Origin: CAVONV01 sp963697355
GTDB lineage: Bacteria > Acidobacteriota > Vicinamibacteria > Marinacidobacterales > DATDRI01
Reading direction: 5' to 3'
Assembly (NCBI GenBank): GCA_963697355.1
Contig: CAVONV010000011.1
Location: forward strand, 186,001-250,000
Length of the DNA: 64,000 bases
Below are positions 25,913-34,401 of this stretch, one piece after another. Below the pieces are notes generated by a model. The model did not search any database. It had not been told where the DNA came from and was given only the letters and a program-made list of their open reading frames with translations. The position numbers were made by a program, and so were the translations under genes. Position 1 is the stretch's first letter; each line of letters begins with the position of its first letter.

Positions 25913-26953
25913 TCATACCTGACCCATCATGACGTTAAGGATAGTCTGAGCGGCGGAGAGGCAATCCTCTCGGGTCACATCGTTGTGAGTCAGCATTCGG
26001 ATTCGGTGCTCATCGACCGCATTGGCCAAAATGCCGTGCTCTTTGAGTGCCTTCGATAAATCCGGGGCGGTCATTCCAGCACGTGTTACCTCGAAAAAGA
26101 GGACGTTCGTTCGGACTTCGTTGGGGTCGATGGAGAGGCCTTCTATCTCCGCAAGCTTCTCCGCCAACAATCGGGCATTGTCATGATCCTCCCCGAGCCG
26201 AGCTACCATCTTCTCCAAACCGACGATTCCCGCAGCAGCGAGAACCCCAACTTGCCTCAAGGCGCCTCCAAAAAGCTTCCGAACGCTCAGTGCACGACGG
26301 ATGAACTCTCTGCTTCCACAAAGCATGGAACCCACGGGAGCGCACAATCCCTTGGATAGACAAAACATGACAGAGTCGAAGCCCTGCGTCAGTTCTTTCG
26401 CTTCACAACCGAGTGCGGTCGCCGCGTTGAAGATACGAGCTCCGTCCAAGTGAACGGGAATCCCGGCTTCTCTGGCAAACGCTATGACTTCTTTCGCCTT
26501 TGAGGTAGGATAGACCATTCCCCCTGCGTGGTTGTGGGTATTCTCCAAAGTAATGAGACTGGTTTGTGGCCGAGAGTAGATCTTCGGACGTATCGCTTTT
26601 CTTATGGCCTCGACTTCCAGGATCCCGCCTTCGCCAAAGATCGGACGCGGCAACACGCCGCAGATAGCCGACATGGCTGCCATCTCGAAATTGTAGATAT
26701 GTCCTCGCTCCTCGGTGATGACTTCTTGTCCGGGCTGAGTGTGGATCTTGATGGCGACCTGATTACCCATCGTGCCGCTCGGCATGAAGAGCGCCGCCTC
26801 CATCCCCATTTTTTCAGCGGCCATTTCCTGTAGTCTCTTGACCGTTGGGTCCTCGAGATACTGGTCATCTCCGACCTCGGCCTCCGCCATGGCCTTTCGC
26901 ATGTCCGGTGTCGGTTTCGTTACCGTGTCGCTTCTGAGATCAATGACTTTCAT
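25913..26953 (-). CDS. ltaE: Low-specificity L-threonine aldolase
   Basis: A 346-residue PLP enzyme of fold type I, cleaving threonine or allo-threonine to glycine and acetaldehyde. It begins DLRSDTVTKPTPDMRKAM, the standard family N-terminus. Other conserved blocks are FMPSGTMGNQVAI, ENTHNHAGG, PVHLDGARIFNAA and CLSKGLCAPVGS, which holds the PLP Lys. Length is typical. GGAG lies six bases before ATG 26953. It converges on the FetB-like gene. Specificity for L- or allo-threonine cannot be told from sequence. Confidence 0.93.
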   Translation of the reverse strand: MKVIDLRSDTVTKPTPDMRKAMAEAEVGDDQYLEDPTVKRLQEMAAEKMGMEAALFMPSGTMGNQVAIKIHTQPGQEVITEERGHIYNFEMAAMSAICGVLPRPIFGEGGILEVEAIRKAIRPKIYSRPQTSLITLENTHNHAGGMVYPTSKAKEVIAFAREAGIPVHLDGARIFNAATALGCEAKELTQGFDSVMFCLSKGLCAPVGSMLCGSREFIRRALSVRKLFGGALRQVGVLAAAGIVGLEKMVARLGEDHDNARLLAEKLAEIEGLSIDPNEVRTNVLFFEVTRAGMTAPDLSKALKEHGILANAVDEHRIRMLTHNDVTREDCLSAAQTILNVMMGQV

Positions 26954-27357
26954 CCACTGCTCCAGTCTTGGCTTTCTTTGTCTTCCTGCGTCGCTTCCAC
27001 ACCCGCAACAACAACCAAAGTCGACTCACCGCATGGCTCCTTTCTCGTTCACTTCCAACTAACTTGCCTCGGGCAGGGGCACAGGCAGGGGGCATCCGCA
27101 CGAAGTTAGTCTCCGATGCGGTGGATGTCGCGGTCGTGCGGATGCTGACCACTACCCCGGGACGGCGGGTTTGTTCCCGTGCAAAACAAACCTTCCATGT
27201 CTTGCGATTGCACAACCGTGGAGAGATTTGCAGAGGGGACAGGTCCTGCAGCGGAAAGGTATCTGGAAGTGGAAACCGAGGGCTCGAGCACCGCCACATT
27301 ATGGCATGGTTTGGCTGACCCTCGCATTGACGGTGATGGAAAGCAAAACGGGTCTTC
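26954..27357. other. Intergenic region carrying a dispersed repeat
   Basis: This 404-base gap separates two minus-strand genes (J-protein upstream, threonine aldolase downstream). It contains the dispersed hairpin repeat at 27049-27150. Short frames in it are translations of the repeat and have no support as genes. Confidence 0.5.
27049..27150 (+). repeat. Dispersed hairpin repeat, intact copy
   Basis: The left part, TCACTTCCAACTAACTTGCC with CGGGCAGGGGCA, is identical to a block at 59409. It is followed by a 12-bp perfect inverted repeat, GCATCCGCACGA (27092-27103) and TCGTGCGGATGC (27134-27145), enclosing AGTTAGTCTCCGATGCGG. Confidence 0.75.
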
Positions 27358-28023
27358 TCACTCTACGAAGATGTGGAGTCGGAGGAAGAAGTTGTGGACT
27401 CCTAATCCCTTCAGCGGAACCTCCAAGACGGTGCCCGGCTTGACCATCGGAGGAACATTGACCCGAATACTCTCCCTTTTCTCAACGACACCCTGTTCGG
27501 AGCAATAGGAGCAAGGAAAAACCCAATCGTGCCCCATGCCATCGCAAAAAGGGCATTTGTGAAAGGTCGGTACCTCAATGGGCAACATGATACCTCTGCC
27601 CGCCTCCGCCGGTGTTAGCACCACTTCGATGTTCAGCCCTTCAACACGTTCCCCTTTGGGCACCCCGATACCCGTGAAGTTCCTTGCCCATCTTTCGAAG
27701 AAGGCATCAAAGGACGGCAGGAAAGTCTCAGGCTGTTCGACTATCGAAATGGGCTCTGACACCATCACTACAGGCGTTCTCGCCCACTGACACAAACGCT
27801 GCTGCCGTTCACTCTCATCCAAGAGACTATTGTATCGTCGTCTCTTTTCCGGGTCGGAGAGCGTTTCATAGGCTTCCTGTACTTCTTGGAAAGTTCCTTT
27901 ACCACTCTCTCCGACCCGGTCGGGATGGTGCCTCTTAGCAAGCTCTAGGTAGGCGATCCGAATTCCACGAGGACTCACCTCGCGCGGTACACCCAAGATC
28001 ACGTAGAAGTTTCTGACGGCCAC
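27358..28023 (-). CDS. Short DnaJ-like J-domain protein
   Basis: A 221-residue Hsp70 co-chaperone. The N-terminal J-domain (residues about 5-70) has the HPD motif in AKRHHPDRVG. A middle segment precedes CPFCDGMGHD and CSYCSEQG, which give four Cys (two CxxC pairs), enough for one zinc site where full DnaJ has two. A short C-terminal substrate-domain piece (VNVPPMVKPGTVLEVPLKGLG) follows. It is much shorter than DnaJ (about 375 residues), so it is a specialised or trimmed J-protein. The start is GTG 28023 with AGGAGG seven bases upstream. It closes the operon behind two Hsp20 genes. Confidence 0.88.
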   Translation of the reverse strand: MAVRNFYVILGVPREVSPRGIRIAYLELAKRHHPDRVGESGKGTFQEVQEAYETLSDPEKRRRYNSLLDESERQQRLCQWARTPVVMVSEPISIVEQPETFLPSFDAFFERWARNFTGIGVPKGERVEGLNIEVVLTPAEAGRGIMLPIEVPTFHKCPFCDGMGHDWVFPCSYCSEQGVVEKRESIRVNVPPMVKPGTVLEVPLKGLGVHNFFLRLHIFVE

Positions 28024-28091
28024 AGAAGAACCTCCTCAAGAGAGAGGTCGCCCGCTCACGCGTACGATTCGACGGCTTATTCTAAACCGAT

Positions 28092-28484
28092 CTACGTCGC
28101 CTTGACGGCGATCTTGCGTGGCTTGACGGCTTCGACCTTGGGTAGATCGAGCCGCAGGACCCCGTCCTTCAGAGAAGCTTCGATTTTGGGTTGATCAATG
28201 GTATCTGACAAGGTGAACCGCCGATAGAAGGTGCCAGAAGCAGCGAACTCATGAAGTACTTCATCCTTCTCGCCTTCGAGCGCATTCACCACACCCGTCA
28301 GTGTCAGTACATTCTCCCGCAAATCGATCGTGAGGTCATCGACGATGACCCCCGGCATATCGGCGAGCACGGAGATCCTGTCTTCGGTCTCGAAGATATC
28401 GACAGCCGGTGTGAACACCGGCCCGGATCGGGTCTGTTCGATATTGGTTTCGCCTCGGGTTTCCAGTTCTTTCTTCTCCGACAT
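28092..28484 (-). CDS. Hsp20 / alpha-crystallin small heat-shock protein (second)
   Basis: A 130-residue ATP-independent holdase. The alpha-crystallin domain spans roughly residues 25-115 (VDIFETEDRISVLADMPGV, DLTIDLRENVLTLTG, FYRRFTLSD, LKDGVLRLDLPK). The N-terminal arm is short and rich in Glu; the C-terminus ends KPRKIAVKAT. GAGGAG precedes ATG 28484. It starts 21 bases after the first Hsp20 gene and 68 bases before the J-protein, so all three are probably one transcript. Confidence 0.95.
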   Translation of the reverse strand: MSEKKELETRGETNIEQTRSGPVFTPAVDIFETEDRISVLADMPGVIVDDLTIDLRENVLTLTGVVNALEGEKDEVLHEFAASGTFYRRFTLSDTIDQPKIEASLKDGVLRLDLPKVEAVKPRKIAVKAT

Positions 28485-28505
28485 TTTGTTCTCCTCCCCA
28501 GAAAA

Positions 28506-28955
28506 TCAAGACGACTTGACAGTGATTTGCCGCGGTTTCGCTTCTTCCACCTTGCGCAGAACCACCGTCAGCATGCCGTTGTCATATCGAGCCTCGATGT
28601 GCTCGCCATCGATATCCGAAGGTAGAGTCACACTGCGGCTGAACGTGCCACCTTCGCGTTCTCTTCTGTGGTAGCTCGCCTTCTCTTCGACGATTTCTCT
28701 TTTCCCCGAGATCGACAGCTTGCTACGATGCGCCGTCAACTCGATATCATCGAGTTTCACACCCGGCATTTCCGCGCGCACATAGTAGTTGTCCGCGTCT
28801 TGAGACACGTTGAGGGGTGGATAGACTCCGGCGACATCTCGAGTCGCACCTTCCACGGTGTCAAAAAGCCGCTGCATGTCCCGGCGCATGTCCTCGAGCC
28901 TGTCAAAGGCAGTCCGATAGCTTCCATGATATGGCCAGATTCTTCGAACTAACAT
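28506..28955 (-). CDS. Hsp20 / alpha-crystallin small heat-shock protein (first)
   Basis: A 149-residue holdase. The N-terminal arm MLVRRIWPYHGSYRTAFDRL and the region DMRRDMQRLFDTVEG are typical of class Hsp20. The crystallin domain runs from PPLNVSQDADNYYVRAEMPG to LDDIELTAHRSKLSISGKRE, then FSRSVTLPSDID and ARYDNGMLTVVLRK, ending KPRQITVKSS. ATG 28955 has AAGGAGG eight bases upstream and is preferred to an in-frame start at 29048, which lies upstream of the likely transcription start. First gene of the heat-shock operon; regulated from the AT-rich region at 29033-29149. Confidence 0.95.
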   Translation of the reverse strand: MLVRRIWPYHGSYRTAFDRLEDMRRDMQRLFDTVEGATRDVAGVYPPLNVSQDADNYYVRAEMPGVKLDDIELTAHRSKLSISGKREIVEEKASYHRREREGGTFSRSVTLPSDIDGEHIEARYDNGMLTVVLRKVEEAKPRQITVKSS

Positions 28956-29032
28956 GGTGGCTTCCTCCTTGTTCTGGTGACTTCTTTGGCAAGCCCTTCT
29001 CAAAAAGGGCTCACTCGTCGTCCTTTCAACAC

Positions 29033-29061
29033 AATATACAACCTCCAAAATAATATGTCAA
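29033..29061 (-). promoter_or_regulatory. Sigma70-type promoter of the hsp20-hsp20-J operon
   Basis: On the minus strand TTGACA (29061-29056) and TATATT (29038-29033) are separated by 17 bases. Transcription would begin near 29026, leaving a leader of about 70 bases. That leader contains a 7-bp hairpin, AGCCCTT/AAGGGCT (28992-29011), upstream of the AAGGAGG ribosome site. Confidence 0.75.
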
Positions 29062-29090
29062 CAATAAAAGCATATAATATTATCTTATAG

Positions 29091-29149
29091 CACTAATATT
29101 AATTGATACCTACACCTATCACACTAATATTAGTTATACAGGGTGTATA
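29091..29149. promoter_or_regulatory. Paired TAATATTA-type sites and dyad upstream of the heat-shock promoter
   Basis: CACTAATATTAATTGATA (29091-29108) and CACTAATATTAGTTATA (29122-29138) are direct repeats 31 bases apart, about three helical turns. Beside them TATACA-GGG-TGTATA (29135-29149) is a perfect dyad. All lie upstream of the hsp20 -35 element, so they look like activator or nucleoid-protein sites. No CIRCE sequence is present. Confidence 0.45.
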
Positions 29150-29177
29150 GTATTGAAAATGAGGAAGTTGGGAGTGA

Positions 29178-31634
29178 TCAAAAACGGAATCGCACACCAA
29201 AAGAAGGAATCAGAGGAAAGCCTTCGTTGGGCACCTCAGTAATGCGTGGCAGCTCGGAGCCCGGATCGTAGACCAATTCGTTGTTCAAGGTAATGGCGTT
29301 GTCCCGGTTGAGGACGTTGATGACCTCTACGTATAAGGACCATCGGCCGGTAAGCCCGCCTGGACGAAACGTGCCGCGGACGTCGAATCGAACGTAGTAA
29401 GGAAGTCGATCCGTATTGAGGTTTTCCACCCCGCCGAGGTCGATAGTGTATACATAGTTACCCTTCTCGTCGATTTCGGGAACGAGCATCCCCCTTTCGT
29501 CTTCCGCGGCCGCCACACGCAATCCCAAAGGCGCCGTTCTGGGGAAACCCGAAGCCAGACGTCCGGTGACAGCAACATCGAAACGGTTGCTCAGCCGATA
29601 GCGTCCCACAATGTTCAGGGCATGGCGACGGTCGTAATCAAAGGGAAAGAGCTGGTCATAGGATTCTTGGTTTGCTTTGCCCAAGGTGTAGGAGAGCCAA
29701 CCGTTGAGCCGTGCGCCCGGGTCGCGCAACGCGAGATATGCATCCACGCCGTATGCCGTCCCCCGGCCACCATTCGTGGGAGAGCTGGTAATGATCCGGT
29801 CGGTGGGAATATCGCCTCGCAGCTCTTCGGGAAAGTCGTACCTTTTGAGACGAGCCAAAAGCTCCTCGTTGGTCTCCAGCCGGCCCAAGATACGCCGGTC
29901 GAAACGCTTGTAGTAACCCTCGACGCGGAGAAGTGTACTCAGGCCCAGGTCCTTCTCGAAGCCAACGATCACGTGCGCCGCTCGCTCGTGCTCGATACCG
30001 AGCTCCGAAGATCCCGTCAAATCGATGAGGTAGTCCGCCTGGATGAGCTTTTCGTAGCCCGGACTTTGCGTGAAGAGGCCCAAGGCTCCCTGTAACCGGA
30101 GCCCGTCTCCCATCTCATAACTCGTGGCAAGGCGAGGAGAAATCGTGCCGCGCGAGTTGATCGTACTCCAATCGAAACGAATGCCCGGCTCCAAGGTCCA
30201 CTTGGGACTGAGGCCGATTCGGTCTTGGAACCAGAGACCGCCTCTGGTTCCATTCAACAAAGACTCGAGCTGATCGGGAAGTCCCGCCCCGCCGCGGAGA
30301 CTCGACCCGTTGGCCTCTTCCACGTTCCGGTCCCCTTCTGCAGAAAAGACGATCCCCGTCCGGAGGCTGTGAAGCTCCAGTCCCACATCCAACAAGTGTT
30401 GAGACGTTGCTTCAATCGTGATCTCTTCACGCAAAGAGATGTCCCGAACGAAAAGCTCCCTGTCAAAGACGATATCGGACAAGCCAAAGGCGACTTCGTC
30501 ATCGGGGTCGTTCGACCGCTTTGCATCCGAGCGGAACATGCCATCGAAATCCAATACATCACGGTTGCGGTACCAGGAAACGATGGTCGTAGAAGTGGCG
30601 CGATCTCCCAGCAAAGCATCGAATCGAGCTGACACTAGATCGTTGTCGGCGTTATTGACGAGGGTCCCCCCCTCGTCGGGGCGTTCATCGTCTTCAATGA
30701 AGAAGTCGGATCCCTCACGACTTGCAAGCCCTTGAAGGGACAGCCGGTGGCCCCGACCGAACTCCCACGCAACTTTGAATTGGACATCGGCAAAGGAGGG
30801 GTAGTCCGCGTCGTTGATACGACCGGCCACCAGGTCGTAGTAGGTGCGACGTGCCGTTACCCACCAGGAACCCTTGCCGTCACCCGGCGTTGCGCCCTCG
30901 AGAACCACGTTGGCGTCCGTGATGCTGACCGACGTCGACCCGCCCAGATCTTCTCTTCCCAACCGATTCTCGACGACGAGAAGAGACGACAGTCGATCAC
31001 CATACTTGGCGCTAAAGCCTCCCGCGGTGAGATCGAACCTTTCCACGGTTTCGGGATTGAATGCACTGGTGAGTCCAAACAACCGGTAGGGATTGTGAAT
31101 CTCGACGCCGTCCATGATGGTCAAGTTCTGGTCCGGAGATCCACCGCGAACGGAAAGACGGCTTCCAAAGTCCTCGGTTGCCGCCACACCGGGAAGAGTG
31201 TCGAGCGTCCGATAAATATTGTCGATGCTTCCGGCCACCTCGAACACTTCCTGGGGAGCCACGGGGTTGGTCGAAGGACCTTCCGGCGCCGGCAGACTCT
31301 CGCGTACCTCCACAGACTCCGTGTAAACGGATCGTGGGAACAAGAGAAGTTCCAGACCACGAAGCCCGTCCTCCCCCACATCGATGGGAAAGCTCGTGTC
31401 GAGGTATCCGGAGTATGTGACTTCGAGAGACCAATCGCCCGGAGGAAGCGAGAGGGTGAAACGTCCCTCCTCGTCGGTTTTCACGAGTTGGCCACCCGCT
31501 CGAACCGCACCGTTGGCAATGGGCGCACCCGTTGTTCCGTCCACCAGCACCCCTTCCACCGCGACTTCCTGTGCCCGGACGGTGCCCGTTGCGGCAAGCC
31601 AGATTACGATCGCGAAAAGTGTGGTTGCTCTCAT
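29178..31634 (-). CDS. TonB-dependent receptor at the end of the Bat-type operon
   Basis: An 818-residue outer-membrane receptor. Signal peptide MRATTLFAIVIWLAATGTVRAQ; residues about 25-95 are a carboxypeptidase-regulatory-like domain (VEGVLVDGTTGAPIANGAVR); then a plug with LSVRGGSPDQNLTIMDGVEI and LTAGGFSAKYGDRLSS; and a beta-barrel ending SFGVRFRF. The start is ATG 31634, the codon after a TTG at 31637. It lies 54 bases after BatE on the same strand with no visible terminator between, so it is probably in the Bat transcript. The ligand is unknown. It differs in length and barrel sequence from the receptor at 5.8 kb. Confidence 0.92.
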   Translation of the reverse strand: MRATTLFAIVIWLAATGTVRAQEVAVEGVLVDGTTGAPIANGAVRAGGQLVKTDEEGRFTLSLPPGDWSLEVTYSGYLDTSFPIDVGEDGLRGLELLLFPRSVYTESVEVRESLPAPEGPSTNPVAPQEVFEVAGSIDNIYRTLDTLPGVAATEDFGSRLSVRGGSPDQNLTIMDGVEIHNPYRLFGLTSAFNPETVERFDLTAGGFSAKYGDRLSSLLVVENRLGREDLGGSTSVSITDANVVLEGATPGDGKGSWWVTARRTYYDLVAGRINDADYPSFADVQFKVAWEFGRGHRLSLQGLASREGSDFFIEDDERPDEGGTLVNNADNDLVSARFDALLGDRATSTTIVSWYRNRDVLDFDGMFRSDAKRSNDPDDEVAFGLSDIVFDRELFVRDISLREEITIEATSQHLLDVGLELHSLRTGIVFSAEGDRNVEEANGSSLRGGAGLPDQLESLLNGTRGGLWFQDRIGLSPKWTLEPGIRFDWSTINSRGTISPRLATSYEMGDGLRLQGALGLFTQSPGYEKLIQADYLIDLTGSSELGIEHERAAHVIVGFEKDLGLSTLLRVEGYYKRFDRRILGRLETNEELLARLKRYDFPEELRGDIPTDRIITSSPTNGGRGTAYGVDAYLALRDPGARLNGWLSYTLGKANQESYDQLFPFDYDRRHALNIVGRYRLSNRFDVAVTGRLASGFPRTAPLGLRVAAAEDERGMLVPEIDEKGNYVYTIDLGGVENLNTDRLPYYVRFDVRGTFRPGGLTGRWSLYVEVINVLNRDNAITLNNELVYDPGSELPRITEVPNEGFPLIPSFGVRFRF

Positions 31635-31688
31635 CAATTCTTGAACCCTTGTCCGAGGAGGAAGTGTCCGACCGTCCGTGATGATCGT

Positions 31689-32432
31689 TCAGATGGATTC
31701 TACGTGATCTTCGCGGACCCACCCCGTGACACCGTTGGGAAGACCCACTTGCAACCACCCTTCGCGAGTTCCAAGAATACGGATCTTCAACCCCTCGTGG
31801 ATCTCGACGAGCTGAGGGTTCGTTTCACCGGGGCCGCTTCTCACATCGGATATGGAGACGAGCACGATGGCGTCAACGCCATCGGACGAGGAGCGGGTCT
31901 TGCCAGCCAGGACACCGGCGCAGACGACAGCCAGCACGCTCGAGAACACCAACAGGTAAATCGCCGGAGATCTCAGCAAAGGCCACCGCCCCAGCATCAA
32001 TACGGACACTGCAGCGCCTCCCAGTAGGAAGGAGACGCTCAAAAGCCCCGCCGAAAAACTCGGGTCCATGGCCCGGTAAAGATCCACCAGCCAAGCAACG
32101 TAGGGCGGCAGGTCGGGCCCTTCCACGACATCGGTAATCAAGGTGTTGGCAAACTCGAGGTTCGCCTTTGTATCGACATCGCCCGGCATTTGCTCGAGCG
32201 CCCGCTCGTAGTTGAGGATCGCAAGACCCAGGCGTCCACTCTTGAAATAGGCATTCCCCAAGTTGTAACAAACCGAGCCGTCTCGGACACCTTGGTCGAC
32301 CAGGATTTCGTATTGTTCAGCCGCCTCCGCGTAGCGGCCGTTGTCGTAGAGCTCTTCGGCCGTTCGAAAGACATCCTCGGGAGATACGAAGGCCTGCTGC
32401 GCCAGTAGAAGTAATATAGGCAAGAGTCTCAT
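31689..32432 (-). CDS. batE: BatE-like TPR and SH3 protein
   Basis: A 247-residue membrane protein. A signal or anchor segment is followed by TPRs at about residues 20-95 (RTAEELYDNGRYAEAAEQYE, YNLGNAYFKSGRLGLAILNY). Two hydrophobic segments follow (FSAGLLSVSFLLGGAAVSVL and AIYLLVFSSVLAVVCAGVLA). A bacterial SH3-like domain ends the protein (VSISDVRSGPGE, EGWLQVGLPNGVTGWV). This matches BatE of Bacteroides aerotolerance operons. ATG 32432 overlaps the BatD stop as ATGA. Confidence 0.85.
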   Translation of the reverse strand: MRLLPILLLLAQQAFVSPEDVFRTAEELYDNGRYAEAAEQYEILVDQGVRDGSVCYNLGNAYFKSGRLGLAILNYERALEQMPGDVDTKANLEFANTLITDVVEGPDLPPYVAWLVDLYRAMDPSFSAGLLSVSFLLGGAAVSVLMLGRWPLLRSPAIYLLVFSSVLAVVCAGVLAGKTRSSSDGVDAIVLVSISDVRSGPGETNPQLVEIHEGLKIRILGTREGWLQVGLPNGVTGWVREDHVESI

Positions 32433-34273
32433 GCGAAGTGCTTTTCCATCGTGACGATCGTCTTCTCGGCCCGCTCGAGCAAAGACTCCATCTCTTCACG
32501 AGTCCTCTCGCCCGGCGTAAACCGAGCGAACTCGCAGGCCTCGACCGTTTTGAGAAACTCGGTTCGCAGAGACTCAGGCACTCCTCGGTCTTCGAGCATC
32601 ACACTGATTTTCTGCGCGGTGAGTCCAGAAGGGCTCACACCAAGCTTGTCGGCAACGTAACGGTACAGCGCACCGGCCGTCTCCTCGTAGAAATCCATAG
32701 AGGTGCTGCGAGCGAATTTCCTCGCTTGCTTCAATCGCTCCTGCGCCGCTTTCCGTGCTCGACGGAAACGCCACAACCCCACCTGGTCGGCCTCACTTTG
32801 CTTTTTCTTGCGATAGACGACCAACCCGAGGTTCCAGAGGACAGGCAGAGCCAGTGTCAGATAGAAGAGTCCGCTTCGATAGAAAGGTGAAGAGGTCTCT
32901 CCGAGCCTGGCGGGAACCGGTTTCAAGTATCGGATATCTTGCCGAAGCAGTTGAACTGCGCCGCGGGACGACCCCACTGCCGCAGCACTACTTGCAGCCG
33001 TGGCCGCGGCAACATTGAGTGTCAAAGGCCCGGCCGTGAGCTTTTTGTATTTCTTCTCGCCGGGATCAAAGTAAGAAAAGCTCATGGGTCCAATTTGATG
33101 TTGGCCTGCGGAATCAGGAACGAGAACGTACTCCCAGCGTTTCTTGCCGCCGAATCGAGAACCTCGAGTCGTGAGGTTTTCCTCAGTTTTGGGGTCGTAG
33201 GTCCTGAAACCGGGAGGCGCCGGCAGCTCGGGCGACTCGACAGTCTTGAGGTTGCCCTCGCCTTCCACAACGACAGACAAGGTCAAAGCCTCTCCAGCCG
33301 TCGTTTCCTTCTGATCGAGCTGAGCCGACATGGTGAACTCACCTACGGCACCTGAAAAATCCGCGGGTCTACCGGCCACAGGTAGTGGCTTGACGTCGAC
33401 GGTCAGCGCCTTGGTGCTCCTTCGGATCGACTCTGTCATGGGCGCAAACACGTCGAAGGGATCCGCAGCAGCTCTCAAGCCCATAGTCACCATAGCGGGC
33501 TCGATGGTGATCTTCCCGGACCTCGTCGGGAACAAGACGCTCTTCTTCAACTCGACGACGAAGAAGTCTTTACCGTCCACTTTCGTTTCTTTCCACTGCG
33601 GCTCCTGAGGCATCTCGACATCTTCTATCCAGAAACCTGTCAACGATGGCTGCTCGCTGAACTCCAACCCCATGATTTGGAGTTGTGTGTAGAGCCTGTA
33701 GGTGAGAACGACTTGTTCTCCCACGAACGCCGAGCCTTTGGAAAGCTCGGCCGTCACAAAGACCTCGCCCTCTTGAACAGCCGGTCGCGTTCTTTCTCTG
33801 CGCCGAAAAGGCGAGAGCATGTCGAAGGGATCCATGGACCCCGGGCGCCCCCCGGACCTCGGAAGAATCGAGCCGGAAACCACCTCAATCTCGATCGGTT
33901 CCGTCAAGTACTCTTTGCCTCCGTACTCGACGGAAATGGGTTCGATAATATGTGTCCCCTCCGCTTTGGGCATCAGCGTGTAAATCGTCGATCGTGTCGA
34001 CGACATCTGCCCGTTGACCCACTGGATGTTGGTCGATGTCGACTGGCCCCCGAGGCGGAAGCCTTCGAGTTTGGGGAGCTCGGGTGTTCCCGCCCGCCCC
34101 ATCGTGTCACCCTTGATGGCAACCGTGAGCTGGAGGTCGTCATCGAGTCCGATCTTCGTGGCGTTCACCGAAGCTTCCACGTGGAAATCTTCCGCCGAAG
34201 CCGCAGCCGGCACGAGGACCGAGAGCAGTGTCAGGAATACCCCAACTATCCGATGAGTGTTGTTCCTCGTCAT
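32429..34273 (-). CDS. batD: BatD-like protein
   Basis: A 614-residue protein with a signal peptide (GVFLTLLSVLVPAAASAEDF), a large periplasmic region of repeated Ig-like beta domains, and a single transmembrane helix near residue 475 (YLTLALPVLWNLGLVVYRKK). The cytosolic tail has coiled segments and a conserved end (EACEFARFTPGERTREEMES). Motifs typical of BatD are VSVNATKIGLDDDLQLTV-like start, VFVTAELSKGSAFVGEQVVL and TAGEALTLSVVVEGEGNLK. It follows BatC after 128 bases and overlaps BatE. Family role in oxygen or stress tolerance is reported for Bacteroides; its molecular action is not established. Confidence 0.88.
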   Translation of the reverse strand: MTRNNTHRIVGVFLTLLSVLVPAAASAEDFHVEASVNATKIGLDDDLQLTVAIKGDTMGRAGTPELPKLEGFRLGGQSTSTNIQWVNGQMSSTRSTIYTLMPKAEGTHIIEPISVEYGGKEYLTEPIEIEVVSGSILPRSGGRPGSMDPFDMLSPFRRRERTRPAVQEGEVFVTAELSKGSAFVGEQVVLTYRLYTQLQIMGLEFSEQPSLTGFWIEDVEMPQEPQWKETKVDGKDFFVVELKKSVLFPTRSGKITIEPAMVTMGLRAAADPFDVFAPMTESIRRSTKALTVDVKPLPVAGRPADFSGAVGEFTMSAQLDQKETTAGEALTLSVVVEGEGNLKTVESPELPAPPGFRTYDPKTEENLTTRGSRFGGKKRWEYVLVPDSAGQHQIGPMSFSYFDPGEKKYKKLTAGPLTLNVAAATAASSAAAVGSSRGAVQLLRQDIRYLKPVPARLGETSSPFYRSGLFYLTLALPVLWNLGLVVYRKKKQSEADQVGLWRFRRARKAAQERLKQARKFARSTSMDFYEETAGALYRYVADKLGVSPSGLTAQKISVMLEDRGVPESLRTEFLKTVEACEFARFTPGERTREEMESLLERAEKTIVTMEKHFA

Positions 34274-34401
34274 CTCAATGCCTGAAGGGCGCCTTGGTTT
34301 TCCCTGAGCGCCCCGCCTTTGCGGCAGTCAGCGGCCGGCGTGCTCCGGCAAGCCTCTCGTTTCTTATTACATACATTATATCGATACCCGCACAGGACCT
34401 C

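Noticed and set aside
26940..27299. 119-codon minus-strand frame between threonine aldolase and the J-protein
   Set aside because: Most of it is the dispersed hairpin repeat in translation (TSTASETNFVRMP), the same peptide pattern as at 25.5 kb.
28956..29030. CIRCE-type HrcA operator or ROSE thermometer at the hsp20 leader
   Set aside because: No TTAGCACTC-N9-GAGTGCTAA is present, and the hairpin does not clearly sequester the ribosome site; only the promoter and upstream sites are claimed.
30732..32027. 431-codon plus-strand frame antisense to the Bat-region receptor and BatE
   Set aside because: It overlaps two genes with strong family matches on the other strand and has no signal or domain of its own.
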